In this document: piece after piece, positions 7,317 to 15,651 of the stretch
How positions within the stretch are numbered: position 1 is the stretch's first letter
Layout: the number at the start of each line of letters is the position of its first letter
IMG/VR virus record: IMGVR_UViG_3300025122_000132
Span: 1 to 26,086 of that record
Length of the DNA: 26,086 bases
Source: a virus
Strand: one strand, 5' to 3'
Made by a program: the position numbers and the translations under genes
Notes under the pieces: model-generated
What the model was told of the DNA's origin: nothing
What the model saw: only the letters and a program-made list of their open reading frames with translations
The model's database searches: none

Positions 7317-8612
7317 TTAAATTCCGAAGTTTTCCTTCATCCTTTTATCGATCATCCTTTCGAGGTTTTCACCCTCGAAGCCCTTATCCTTGAGTTCCCT
7401 CGTCCACTTCTTTTTGTCCTTGTTGATGATCTTCGTCATCTGGGAAAGCGTGGGTGCTTCAATACGAAGGTCGCCGGTATCCGGGAACGCCGATGCCTCG
7501 AAATCAGAAATAATTCCGCGCTTTCTCATCCAGAAAAGACGCGCCGTCGCCTTCTCAAGCGTGGCTTTTGCCTGAACCATCTTGGCCTCGAATTCAGTCG
7601 GACTGTCCCCACTGAAAATATACCCCTTTATCCCAGGATCAGGGAGGGCTTCTTTTAGACGCTTAACTTCCGCCTCGCTCATCTGTGCGCCGGTGATTTC
7701 CTTGATGTATCGGTTGATGTTATCAAATGCCACCGCCTTAAATTTCGAGAAATCGGTTAAATCCTTCCTTTCGTCGGGGTCGAGATCGAAACCCAGTTTT
7801 TCCTTGAACGAAAGGAACCTGGCCCACGTCTTAAATCCTGCGGTCTGGAATTTCCGGTCGAACAGGGTTTCCACATCATCCAGGCGAGCCAGTGATATCT
7901 GCGTGTCGATCAGCTTGTTTTCGAGCGTTCCGAGTGTTTTCTTCATCATCTCTGCCGGGGGCCGCGCGTCCACATAGACATTCGCTTCCGTCTTGCCGGC
8001 CTCGAATTTATTCCGCAAGAGGGCTTTACCCGCGTCCGTGAGCGTCCCATCCTCGTTCACTTCACCTAGCGCAAGCAGGTCTTTCATCGCCGAGGTCTTA
8101 CCTTGACCGGGGAGCGCCTTGAATTCCCGCGTTTTCCTGTTCTGCTGGAACGTGACCCCGCCGACATCCACGATATCGAATTTCGCCACCTTCCCCTTGG
8201 CGATGCGTTCCCTGCTCGATCTCCCGAAGCGCTCGTCCTCCCTCCTGGCCTGGCGATCCTTGATCCCCTTGATCATATCCAGGGCTTCGGGAATCTTGTC
8301 CGCACTGATGAGCGCCTGGGCGAATTCCTTCTGGCTTTTCGATATCCCGCCCAGACCATCGAGCGCACCGGCCACCTTGTCACGCACCGCCTGAATCTTC
8401 TCGGCCCCGAGTCTTTCGAGTATCCCCCCGATAGCGGCAGTCCCCATCTTGGCGAATGCCTGCGTCTTGCTCGTCACCGGACCTGGGCGGAGACCCTGCG
8501 CCATCATGGCCTGGGTGAGGGCGGGATTGATTCTCGTCTGCCCTGATCCCGCAAGGGTCGGCTGTCTTGCACCTGAGAGGGCTTTGATGAGGGCCGGATC
8601 AATAGGTGGCAT
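7317..8612 (-). CDS. Internal virion protein candidate (431 residues)
   Basis: The start is ATG 8612, two bases after the preceding stop, with a GGGGGA ribosome binding site. The protein is predicted to be soluble and mostly alpha-helical, with many Lys, Glu and Ala residues and no signal peptide. The N-terminus (MPPIDPALIKALSGARQPTL) is proline-rich. The centre holds helical segments such as LGTLENKLIDTQISLARLDD, and the C-terminus is basic (KIINKDKKKWTRELKDKGFE). I recognise no enzymatic motif. It sits between two larger probable ejection proteins, as the middle protein of a three-gene set like P22 gp7/gp20/gp16, although sequence identity to those is not claimed. Alternatives are a minor structural protein or chaperone of the ejection complex. 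Confidence 0.6.
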   Translation of the reverse strand: MPPIDPALIKALSGARQPTLAGSGQTRINPALTQAMMAQGLRPGPVTSKTQAFAKMGTAAIGGILERLGAEKIQAVRDKVAGALDGLGGISKSQKEFAQALISADKIPEALDMIKGIKDRQARREDERFGRSSRERIAKGKVAKFDIVDVGGVTFQQNRKTREFKALPGQGKTSAMKDLLALGEVNEDGTLTDAGKALLRNKFEAGKTEANVYVDARPPAEMMKKTLGTLENKLIDTQISLARLDDVETLFDRKFQTAGFKTWARFLSFKEKLGFDLDPDERKDLTDFSKFKAVAFDNINRYIKEITGAQMSEAEVKRLKEALPDPGIKGYIFSGDSPTEFEAKMVQAKATLEKATARLFWMRKRGIISDFEASAFPDTGDLRIEAPTLSQMTKIINKDKKKWTRELKDKGFEGENLERMIDKRMKENFGI

Positions 8613-8614
8613 CG

Positions 8615-11011
8615 TCAGTCCCCCTGTCCTTCCATTTCTTCCCTGAGTTGCTGAATCATCTTCGCCGGAGCCGTCCGGTCCCCGCCTATTGCCGCCCGGT
8701 AAATCTTGTCGGCAAGCTCGGCCATGAACTGCCCGCCCGTAGGCGCGTAGCGACTGATCTCAAAGGACGTGAGTCCAATCTGCCTGATCATATCGTCCGC
8801 CTGACTCATGGACTGACGGCGGGCTTCCTCGCCTCTCGCGACTGCGGCCTCTCGTTCCCTGTTCTGGGCCTCAAGCGCCTCGATATCCACCTGCGCCTGC
8901 TGTCGGGCTTCCGCTTCGCGGTCCTGTGCGGCCTGGTTGGCGTCCACCAGCCTTGCCGCCTCGGCGTTCCCCTGCGCGGCTGCCCGATTAAGATCTGCCA
9001 GCATGTCCCGCTGCCGCTTGATCTGGAGCGCCCTGTGCGGATCGATGGTGCCGTATTCCTCCTTGAGCTGATCGTTGAAATATTGCTCTGCCCGCTGACT
9101 CGCCGTTCCAGCACCCACCAGATCGTCCTCGGTATTGGTCAGGAGCGATGCGTCAATTCCCGCCCGCATATCGGGCGGGATGAGGATGCCCAACTCGGGC
9201 GCGAGAGCGAGGTTAGCCTTGATGCGGTCGAGCTCCGTAAATGCCGTGGATCGGGTGCTTTGATCTGCATCGGTAGAGAAAAGCCCCTTCTTGCCAAATG
9301 CCGCCGTCAGGGCGGGGAGGATTAATGGGATAGCTAATCCTGCTGCCGGTGCCGCGCCACTACCATACGCTGCCCCTGCTTTGCCAGATGCTCCGGCTAA
9401 AGCCCCACCAGAAACAGCACCACCTCCGCCACCAGTTGCTCCCAGAGAAGCTAAACTTGTACCAGAACCAAATGACTGCGCTAACTGAGCTAGCTGAGCC
9501 GCTTCTGTAGCTTGTGCAAGAGAAGCTGCACTTGTACCAGAACCAAATGACTGCGCTAACTGAGCTAGCTGAGCCGCTTCTGTAGCTCCGGCAGCAGAAG
9601 TAGTTAGTGGTCCTGTTATAGCCGCAGTCGCCGCAGGTGCCGCAGTCGCCGCAGGTGCCGCCGCAGGTGCCGCCGCCTTCGCCGCCTTCACCGCCGCCGT
9701 CCACGCCGCCTTCGACGCCAGGGACGACGCGGCCGACACCCCCACCGCAGTACCAAGCCCGCCACCCCCAGCACCAACAGGAGCGGCGGCGGCAGAACCA
9801 GCACCAGCTAGTGCGGGATCTAGGAGAACACCCGATTCATAACCAAGATCAGCTAATTCGGCGAGATACACCTCCGTCCCAAGCTCCGGGCCCAGGGTCT
9901 CGATGGTTGCCTTGGGTACGCCCAGTTCCAGCGCATCCATCACCGCCGCTTGATATTCACTTCTAAACACTTCTCCTGGCATGGGAGTATCACCAGTTGG
10001 CACCGCCTCTGGTCCGTATAGCGCCGTGCCGAAGCCTTGGGGATCGGTGGGATCGTATGCCGGGATCAGGCTCCGAAAATCTGGGGTTCCCCTGGGACTG
10101 CCCCAATAGGGACCGGCTTGGCCCGCATCCATGAGATCAATATCCGAAGGCACCAGAGTCGATGATAATATGTTGTCCGCGCCCTCGGCACCAAACACCT
10201 CCGTAATAAAGCCCGCCACCGACTTTCCTGCTTCCGCCGCCCCGGTCGCGATAGTGGAAGCGAGCTTCTTCCCCGATGCAGGGTTCGCGAGGAGTCCTAT
10301 CACCGCTGCCGATCCGAGCGACGTTAGTGCCTGAAGGTTACCGCTCTTGACCTGCGCGTCTATCTGATCCGCCGCGAGGGAGGCGTTGTTCGCCGCCATG
10401 TTCCGCTGCGTCTGAAGCTGCTCCGGGCCCAGGGTGTCGATGGCCGTAGGTGCGAAGAATGAGGATGTGTCCGGTATTCCCTTCGTGGGATCGAGGCCGA
10501 GCAGGCCGCTCGATACGTTGGCGAGCCTCGTCATCTCCTCCCCGCCCGCCCTGACAGCGTCCAGCCGCGCCGTCTCTATGGCGCGGTTCCTGGGATCGGT
10601 CACGTCGAGCCGGATGGCCTTGTTGAATGCCTCGTCCCCCTCGGGGATACCCCGGTTCAGGAGTTCCCTGCGGCGACGCTCATCGATGGTCTGGTATGCC
10701 GGGTCCGCCACGCCCCACAACCTGTCGAATGTCGCCTTCTCGACAGCGGACCTTCCGCCCTCCAGGTCGCCAAGGATGTTCCCTGCCGCAGTCGCTCCCG
10801 TACCCGCAGCCGTCACCCTGGCATCGAAAAGCCCCTGGATCGCGGGGTCGAGCGTGATCTTCGAGGTGCTTCTACCCGGCCCCGAGAAGGCGAGGCTGCC
10901 GCCCGGTATCGTCTGATCGATCCTGTTCGCCGCCCCTTGTAGGAGGACGTTCTTCGTTGCGAAATCGTTTATGCCCGCGAGGTTGAACGGGTCTTGTGGA
11001 TTCACGGCCAT
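8615..11011 (-). CDS. Large internal virion protein candidate with Ala/Gly-rich centre
   Basis: The start was set at ATG 11011 (MAVNPQDPFNLAG), which overlaps the preceding stop as TAATG. A longer start at 11035 would run into the upstream gene. The product has 798 residues. Residues 1-385 are globular and helical. Residues about 387-553 are low complexity, with poly-Ala/Pro runs (AAVKAAKAAAPAAAPAATAA), glycine runs and a 25-residue tandem duplication (TEAAQLAQLAQSFGSGTS in both copies). Residues about 650-745 are a charged coiled coil (EAEARQQAQVDIEALEAQNR). The layout fits an ejected internal protein or a flexible structural scaffold. No catalytic motif is visible. Codon use in the repeat section is less GC-rich than its surroundings, suggesting a later insertion or expansion. 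Confidence 0.6.
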   Translation of the reverse strand: MAVNPQDPFNLAGINDFATKNVLLQGAANRIDQTIPGGSLAFSGPGRSTSKITLDPAIQGLFDARVTAAGTGATAAGNILGDLEGGRSAVEKATFDRLWGVADPAYQTIDERRRRELLNRGIPEGDEAFNKAIRLDVTDPRNRAIETARLDAVRAGGEEMTRLANVSSGLLGLDPTKGIPDTSSFFAPTAIDTLGPEQLQTQRNMAANNASLAADQIDAQVKSGNLQALTSLGSAAVIGLLANPASGKKLASTIATGAAEAGKSVAGFITEVFGAEGADNILSSTLVPSDIDLMDAGQAGPYWGSPRGTPDFRSLIPAYDPTDPQGFGTALYGPEAVPTGDTPMPGEVFRSEYQAAVMDALELGVPKATIETLGPELGTEVYLAELADLGYESGVLLDPALAGAGSAAAAPVGAGGGGLGTAVGVSAASSLASKAAWTAAVKAAKAAAPAAAPAATAAPAATAAITGPLTTSAAGATEAAQLAQLAQSFGSGTSAASLAQATEAAQLAQLAQSFGSGTSLASLGATGGGGGAVSGGALAGASGKAGAAYGSGAAPAAGLAIPLILPALTAAFGKKGLFSTDADQSTRSTAFTELDRIKANLALAPELGILIPPDMRAGIDASLLTNTEDDLVGAGTASQRAEQYFNDQLKEEYGTIDPHRALQIKRQRDMLADLNRAAAQGNAEAARLVDANQAAQDREAEARQQAQVDIEALEAQNREREAAVARGEEARRQSMSQADDMIRQIGLTSFEISRYAPTGGQFMAELADKIYRAAIGGDRTAPAKMIQQLREEMEGQGD
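9444..9593 (-). repeat. 75-bp tandem repeat, two copies, in-frame
   Basis: Units 9444-9518 and 9519-9593 share 69 leading bases with only two differences and a period of exactly 25 codons. Each contains the palindrome AGCTAGCT within CTAACTGAGCTAGCTGAGC. A second, GC-rich repeat (CCGCAGTCGCCGCAGGTG, two units) lies at about 9622-9660. Both encode Ala-rich spacer. Confidence 0.9.
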
Positions 11012-12570
11012 TACATCACACCTCCAGGCACCCAAAGATAGTCAGTCCTAAACCATTTCACTGTTTGGTCGCTCGTCGCTCCCCGCACCCTCGCGCTCAC
11101 GGTGATGCCCGATCCTGCCGCGCCCCTCATCTGCATCTGGGGCGAGGTTTCCGGCGCCCATGAGGACGTGTCCCATGTGGCGGTATCCCAGGCGGACCCA
11201 ACCGTCCCGGCGGTGACCTGCTGTGCCACCGTGGACTGCTCGAAATCGAAGGCGATATCGACGCCGAGAGAGAGGCTGCCCTGGGAGGTCATAGCGAACC
11301 TCACGCCGACGAGCTTCTTCACGTTCGGCTGCCCAAGATTGTCCCAAGTAGTTTCGGCATCCCACGCGATTGCCGATCCATCATCATTGTCGCCCGAGAA
11401 CGCTTTATATACCTGCCCGCCGCCGCCGCCGAAATACACATCACCGTTATAGGTTCCGAGGCTGCGGGCATTCCATGAGTCAAACTTCGTCCACGCCTGG
11501 GTGGCGAGGTTCAGAACGTGCTGATGAAACGTAGTCGTATTCACTGGCACGTTAAATATGGCGAACCGCCTACTCCGCACCGCGCACCATCCAGCGTTCG
11601 CGCCGTACAGGACCTGTGCGCTGTCGGCGGCCCCCACCATCTTGGACTCCTGGGCGGGCGTGGTTCCGGCCTTGAGAGTATTGGCCGTGATGCGCTTATA
11701 GTCGCCCCCCAGAAGGCCCATGAGGTCGCCGCCGTGGTTGATGAATGTGTCGCGGCCCGTGGGTGCGCCCATGTCATAGACGCCCTTGAGCGCCCAGGCG
11801 TCGGCACTAGAAGGATCTGTCCCGGCATAGACGATCACCTGCCCGGTGGACATTATGACGCAGAAGAAATCGTCCTCGCCCGCGCCGCCGTCGAATGTCC
11901 AGGTCTCGATGGCGGTGATCTTCCCGCCCCTCGATGCCACGGCCCCGAGCTTGGAAAGTGAGAACTTCGTCATCGTGCCGCCAAGTGCCAGCGCCGCCGA
12001 ATACCAGAAGTCCTGCGAGTCATCCTCCCAGACGATGGAGACGCCCTTGAACGCCATGATGCCGATGATGTTGGCGACAGTGAGACCCGATCCCGAGATG
12101 GAGAGCGCACCCCAGGTAGTCCCATCGTATTCCTGCGGCGCGTTCGCGCCGTCCACGAAGGCGATGGACCCGTTCATGTTCACCCAATCCCACCGCCCAT
12201 TACTCGTCAGGCCGGACCTCAGCACCGAGGCCGCGCCCGCGCTCGTGGCGTCGTATGCCGCCGTGTCGTCGAAGGCGATCATCTTCTGGGTGGCGCCGTT
12301 GTTGAATTCTGCAATCGTCAGCACGTCGCCAGATCCGACGCCGGTGGCGTGTTCCGTGTAGCCCTGCCTGACCGTCAGGCCCCCGTAGTCGGGTATCCAG
12401 TTCAGGAGCGTCCGGGCGTCCTCCAGGGCCATATTATCGAAGGTGTCGCGGGTGTTGAGTCCACCTATGGGCGCTTCGCGCTGGCGAAGGTTGGCCGATT
12501 GGCCCGATCCCCGTGGATATATCCTCGATGCCTTCGACTGCGCTATCCTGATCGCGTTTGCAACGCTCAT
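11011..12570 (-). CDS. P22 gp10-like tail hub / DNA stabilisation protein candidate
   Basis: The protein has 519 residues from ATG 12570, which overlaps the upstream stop as TAATG. It is almost entirely beta-rich with repeated Trp/Gly/Asp turns (GGLTVRQGYTEHATG, FVDGANAPQEYDGTTWG, WDTATWDTSSWAPE), consistent with a beta-propeller or barrel. The N-terminal segment EAPIGGLNTRDTFDNMALED leading into ALLNWIPDYGG-like sequence (here RTLLNWIPDYGGLTVRQGY) is characteristic of phage structural proteins placed between the adaptor and the ejection proteins, the location of gp10 in P22. It probably sits under the portal ring, closes the packaged head and links to the tail. The assignment rests on position and fold pattern, and a distinct minor tail protein is the main alternative. 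Confidence 0.65.
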   Translation of the reverse strand: MSVANAIRIAQSKASRIYPRGSGQSANLRQREAPIGGLNTRDTFDNMALEDARTLLNWIPDYGGLTVRQGYTEHATGVGSGDVLTIAEFNNGATQKMIAFDDTAAYDATSAGAASVLRSGLTSNGRWDWVNMNGSIAFVDGANAPQEYDGTTWGALSISGSGLTVANIIGIMAFKGVSIVWEDDSQDFWYSAALALGGTMTKFSLSKLGAVASRGGKITAIETWTFDGGAGEDDFFCVIMSTGQVIVYAGTDPSSADAWALKGVYDMGAPTGRDTFINHGGDLMGLLGGDYKRITANTLKAGTTPAQESKMVGAADSAQVLYGANAGWCAVRSRRFAIFNVPVNTTTFHQHVLNLATQAWTKFDSWNARSLGTYNGDVYFGGGGGQVYKAFSGDNDDGSAIAWDAETTWDNLGQPNVKKLVGVRFAMTSQGSLSLGVDIAFDFEQSTVAQQVTAGTVGSAWDTATWDTSSWAPETSPQMQMRGAAGSGITVSARVRGATSDQTVKWFRTDYLWVPGGVM

Positions 12571-13310
12571 TATCCGAATCCCTGTGCGGGCGTTTCTGCT
12601 CCAAGCACGACCGCATCGACATTATTCCCCGCCGCACTGAGTATCTTCGTCCCGCCGTCCCTGCCCACCACCCGACTGAACCTGTCGGCTGCCCGCTTCT
12701 GGGCTCCAGCGAACGGGAACCCCAGATTTTCGAGGTATGTGGCCGTCGCCCATAGTTTCACGAGCTCCTCGTCGATCAGGGAGATGTCAGAATCGGATGC
12801 GGTGTCGCCCGACTTCCCGAAGTACTGAGTCCTGGACGAATCACCGTTGAGCCGCACCCATCCGGTAGAGATGTATTCAAAGACAATCGTGTCGCTGCTG
12901 GACGATGGGGCTGTCTCGAACGTGAACTCGTTGTTGTGGGAAGCATTAACCTTGATCCGGTACGAGGGTGTCGTGGAGGCAACCCCTCCCCCGCTCTTGA
13001 TGTCCTGCCATTCGGCAGCCGTGAGCGGCCCGCCAAAGGCAAGCGTGTTCGTCCGGTCATAGGTCGTGGCGAGCCGGAATCTGCTGAAGTCAGAAGGCAG
13101 ATCGTAGGTCGAATCCGACGCCGTGGTGGAGAAGGTATGCTCCCGCGTCATGCGGATGAAATCCGCCATATCGTTCAGTTCCTTGCCCGCCCGGTTGATG
13201 TGGGCAAGAATCCTGACGACCGTCTCGTCGGTGGTGTTCCCGATCACGGTGGCCGGCTTAGGCCATCCGTTCTCGGTAGTTATTTCCTCGACCATCGTGA
13301 GCAGACTCAC
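12570..13310 (-). CDS. Head-to-tail adaptor (P22 gp4-like) candidate
   Basis: The product has 246 residues from GTG 13310, with AAGGA eight bases upstream. ATG 13295 is a weaker alternative. The N-terminal half is helical (TVVRILAHINRAGKELNDMA), followed by a beta-rich middle starting at TFSTTASDSTYDLPSDFSRF, and a helical end (EELVKLWATATYLENLGFPF, then RAADRFSRVVGRDGG). A helical bundle followed by the YDLPSDF-type strand is typical of phage adaptor proteins that dock on the portal. It lies between the coiled-coil gene and the gp10-like gene, which supports an adaptor role. I see no muramidase motif, although gp4 of P22 has such an activity. Confidence 0.65.
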   Translation of the reverse strand: MSLLTMVEEITTENGWPKPATVIGNTTDETVVRILAHINRAGKELNDMADFIRMTREHTFSTTASDSTYDLPSDFSRFRLATTYDRTNTLAFGGPLTAAEWQDIKSGGGVASTTPSYRIKVNASHNNEFTFETAPSSSSDTIVFEYISTGWVRLNGDSSRTQYFGKSGDTASDSDISLIDEELVKLWATATYLENLGFPFAGAQKRAADRFSRVVGRDGGTKILSAAGNNVDAVVLGAETPAQGFG

Positions 13311-13343
13311 GCGGCGATTCCTTCTCCCTTTCCTTCATGCGTT

Positions 13344-14087
13344 TTATGCCGCCAGATTGTCCTTCTTCGTCGCCTTCTTGGTGGCCCTTTTCAGCAGCTC
13401 CTCAATGTCCGCGCCAGCGGGAACGGACCACCCCTTATCGGCGAGGACATCCTTGATCACCTTCCTGATGGCGTCAGCCTCCCCGCCACCCCGGCTACTC
13501 ATCTCGGCTCCCTCAAGTTCGGTCACCCGCTCCTTGAGCCGGTCACGCTCGCCCGTCAGGCTTTCGGTGTCCTGCTTCAAGACGGCGAGCTCCTCTTCGA
13601 GTGTCTTTGTCCGCTCCTCGAAGGTGTCCGCCCGCTCGGCGGTGTTCGACCACTTGAGAACATTGTGCTGCAATTCCGTCGAGTCGGGTCCGAGTTGATG
13701 GAGCGCGGTATCGGGAAGCGAGAGGAACGCCTCGACGGTGTTGATGTTCTTCGCCTTGAGCCGGGGCCGCCACGACACCGGAATGACGGCGCAGGCTTCT
13801 ACCGGCGTTCCATCCTGGGCAATAGTCTCCTTGTTCTCGAAGGATACCCATTGTTCGGGCCATCGCAGCTTATGCTCCATCGTCACCTTGGTGTCGGGCC
13901 GCTCCAGGTTAATGCCCGGTATGAGTATCTCGACAAACGGCACCTCCCGGTATTTCTCGATCCCGCCCGCCTCCTCTGTGGCCTTCGGGTCCAGGATGGC
14001 CCGCATATAAAAACGTGGGAACGCCGTGTCATCCTGGTTCTTGCCCTGGGCGCGATCAACTGCTTCCTCGAACGTGTCGAGTTCCAT
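13344..14087 (-). CDS. Coiled-coil virion-associated protein of unknown function
   Basis: The protein has 247 residues from ATG 14087. The ribosome binding motif GGAAAGGGGAGAA lies about nine bases upstream at 14104-14092. Residues 1-105 are a mixed globular domain (VPFVEILIPGIN, LRWPEQWVSFENKE). Residues about 110-135 (LKAKNINTVEAFLSLPDTAL) resemble a small helix-hairpin-helix type module. Residues about 150-195 form a strong coiled coil (TLEEELAVLKQDTESLTGER), and the C-terminus is Lys-rich (KRATKKATKKDNLAA), which could contact DNA or capsid. Its position between head genes and the adaptor suggests a head-completion or assembly role. No specific family is assigned. Confidence 0.65.
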   Translation of the reverse strand: MELDTFEEAVDRAQGKNQDDTAFPRFYMRAILDPKATEEAGGIEKYREVPFVEILIPGINLERPDTKVTMEHKLRWPEQWVSFENKETIAQDGTPVEACAVIPVSWRPRLKAKNINTVEAFLSLPDTALHQLGPDSTELQHNVLKWSNTAERADTFEERTKTLEEELAVLKQDTESLTGERDRLKERVTELEGAEMSSRGGGEADAIRKVIKDVLADKGWSVPAGADIEELLKRATKKATKKDNLAA

Positions 14088-14105
14088 TATCTTCTCCCCT
14101 TTCCT

Positions 14106-14226
14106 TCAGTTAGATGGCAGGGGCCGAGACTGGCCGTGGAAAGGGCGTTCGGACCACCCCGGCCCCTGCGTCACAGCGCCCCCCCAGGAGGCGCCGATCT
14201 CTTGCCGGGGGAACGCATCCCCCTTT
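14106..14226 (-). other. Likely true C-terminal reading frame of the MptE-like/methyltransferase gene
   Basis: After Lys461 of the upstream enzyme the annotated frame turns into Arg/Pro/Gly-rich sequence. Leaving out one G of the run at 14219-14223 switches to a frame reading GDAFPRQEIGASWGGAVTQG, then PGWSERPFHGQSRPL, ending in TGA at 14108-14106. That frame has more GC-rich third positions and a more protein-like composition. The run sits in a small hairpin (GGGGGA TGCGT TCCCCC). A +1 frameshift or an assembly indel would explain this. Confidence 0.45.
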
Positions 14227-15606
14227 CCACATCGATAGCCTAACGTGATGCCTGCCGGTAGCGACCCTTATCACCGACCAATATTTTCTGGCCAACCTTT
14301 CCCACCACTCCGCGCCCCTGACCGTCAGATGCAAAACCTCCCCGATAGTGCGTCCGAAGGTATCCGGCACGGTGGCAATCTGAAAAAACGCCCCTCGTAG
14401 GGTTTTTTCATAAATCAACCCCATGACTTCACTTACCCGTCCGGGGGGGATGTGTTCCATCACGTCGCAGCAGAAGGCATAATCGGTGGCGGGCAAGGCC
14501 GTCATGTCGTCCTCGTCCCACAAGCAGGCCCGGAACACATCCCGCTTGCCTCGATGGGAATTGGTGGCGATATCACACCCATAGACCTTCACGCCCGCCT
14601 CGGCGAAGATATCCATCGCCTTGCCTTCGCCGCACCCGTAATCCATAAGCGAACCCTTGATCTCCATCGCAGACAAAACAGAGGGGGCCAATTCTGCTCC
14701 AGGGGAATAGTCCCGGTACATATCATTCCCCCAGATTTCTTCGTTCTTGGCACTGGCTATCTGCTTTTCGGTCATGCTTAAAGCCTTGTCCTTCTTGGCC
14801 TGAACTCTGGCGCCCTCCTTGAGTATGGCCGATATGAGGCCGTCACCATGCACCCTCATGGTGACATGGGGATGGATAACCTTTATCACCCGCTGGAAGT
14901 CCTGGGCCTGGAGAAGCATCCACGGCTTGCATATGAACGACTCGCCTCCCACATAAATAGGGTCGGGCCACACTTCCTTGCTGTCGTTCCAGGGCTGGTC
15001 ATACGCATGGTGCTTGCCGTCCATCACGCACGAATCGAGACCGAAGAACTCGAAATCCCGGAACCCCATGTTGAATCCTGACACCAATGCTTGAATTGCC
15101 ACGCTCGATCCCGAAGCGGCCTGTTTCCCGTCGTTGGCGGTCAAGAGCTTCCCGCCCTTCACCATCCTGCCGTGAGCGGCGATCTCGTCCACGTTAGCGT
15201 TCACGTCCCACACCCGGACGTCGTATTCGCCATCCGCGAACCGTTCAAACACGGAAGGATGGCACCGGGAGGCTATCAAGTGGATGGTGTCGGGGTGCAA
15301 TTCGGTCAGAAATTTATGGTTGTTCTCGTCCGTGTCCATGATCATCATGGCCCAGGGAATAATCTTTCTCTTGAGCAGGTATTGATAAGACCCGTTACAG
15401 GCTAGAATTTTTGCGCCCTGCTGGTAGAGGAACATCAGATCAACAATCGAATGTCCAAGGGAAGGGCCTCCCGCAACGACAACAAGGGTGCCCTCGCCCT
15501 CGGGCATACTGGCCGAGTACCCCAACGAATGGGCAAACTCCCGGTTTCTCTCAAGCTCCACCGGGTCGCCGATATATTTAGACTTAATTTCCACGGGGTG
15601 CATCAT
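14110..15606 (-). CDS. Two-domain MptE-like (DUF115) and SAM-dependent methyltransferase enzyme
   Basis: The protein has 498 residues from ATG 15606 (MMHPVEIKSK; Met2 is equally possible), with GAGAGG just upstream. Residues 40-260 resemble the MptE-like/DUF115 fold: a glycine motif VVAGGPSL at 43-50, ILACNGS at 67-73, and MDTDENNH at 90-97. This family includes pterin pyrophosphokinases and the Maf proteins involved in flagellin glycosylation. Residues 315-445 form a class I methyltransferase: MDYGCGEG at 321-328 (SAM binding), VYGCDIA at 341-347, and DVMEHIPPG at 381-389. Its placement right after the coat and decoration genes hints at modification of virion or surface sugars, which is inference. 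The last ~36 residues are probably misread because of a frame change at 14219-14223. Confidence 0.7.
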   Translation of the reverse strand: MMHPVEIKSKYIGDPVELERNREFAHSLGYSASMPEGEGTLVVVAGGPSLGHSIVDLMFLYQQGAKILACNGSYQYLLKRKIIPWAMMIMDTDENNHKFLTELHPDTIHLIASRCHPSVFERFADGEYDVRVWDVNANVDEIAAHGRMVKGGKLLTANDGKQAASGSSVAIQALVSGFNMGFRDFEFFGLDSCVMDGKHHAYDQPWNDSKEVWPDPIYVGGESFICKPWMLLQAQDFQRVIKVIHPHVTMRVHGDGLISAILKEGARVQAKKDKALSMTEKQIASAKNEEIWGNDMYRDYSPGAELAPSVLSAMEIKGSLMDYGCGEGKAMDIFAEAGVKVYGCDIATNSHRGKRDVFRACLWDEDDMTALPATDYAFCCDVMEHIPPGRVSEVMGLIYEKTLRGAFFQIATVPDTFGRTIGEVLHLTVRGAEWWERLARKYWSVIRVATGRHHVRLSMWKGGCVPPARDRRLLGGRCDAGAGVVRTPFPRPVSAPAI

Positions 15607-15619
15607 ATGCCCTCTCGTC

Positions 15620-15645
15620 GGGGGGCGGAGTTTCCCCCGCCCCCC
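15620..15645 (-). terminator. GC-rich hairpin after the coat/decoration genes
   Basis: A perfect nine-base stem (GGGGGGCGG at 15620-15628 with CCGCCCCCC at 15637-15645) and an eight-base loop lie six bases after the decoration gene stop and before the next ribosome binding site. No U-tract follows on the minus strand, so it may attenuate or process the transcript rather than stop it fully. It would help keep coat mRNA separate from the downstream enzyme. Confidence 0.5.
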
Positions 15646-15651
15646 TGAGAA

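Noticed and set aside
9360-9704. Gly/Cys-rich minus-strand frame
   Set aside because: It is an out-of-frame reading of the repeat-rich spacer in the 798-residue gene.
12936-14243. Long plus-strand open frame of about 435 codons
   Set aside because: It is antisense to the adaptor and coiled-coil genes, has an Arg/His/Pro/Gly-rich shadow composition, and spans several well-supported minus-strand genes.
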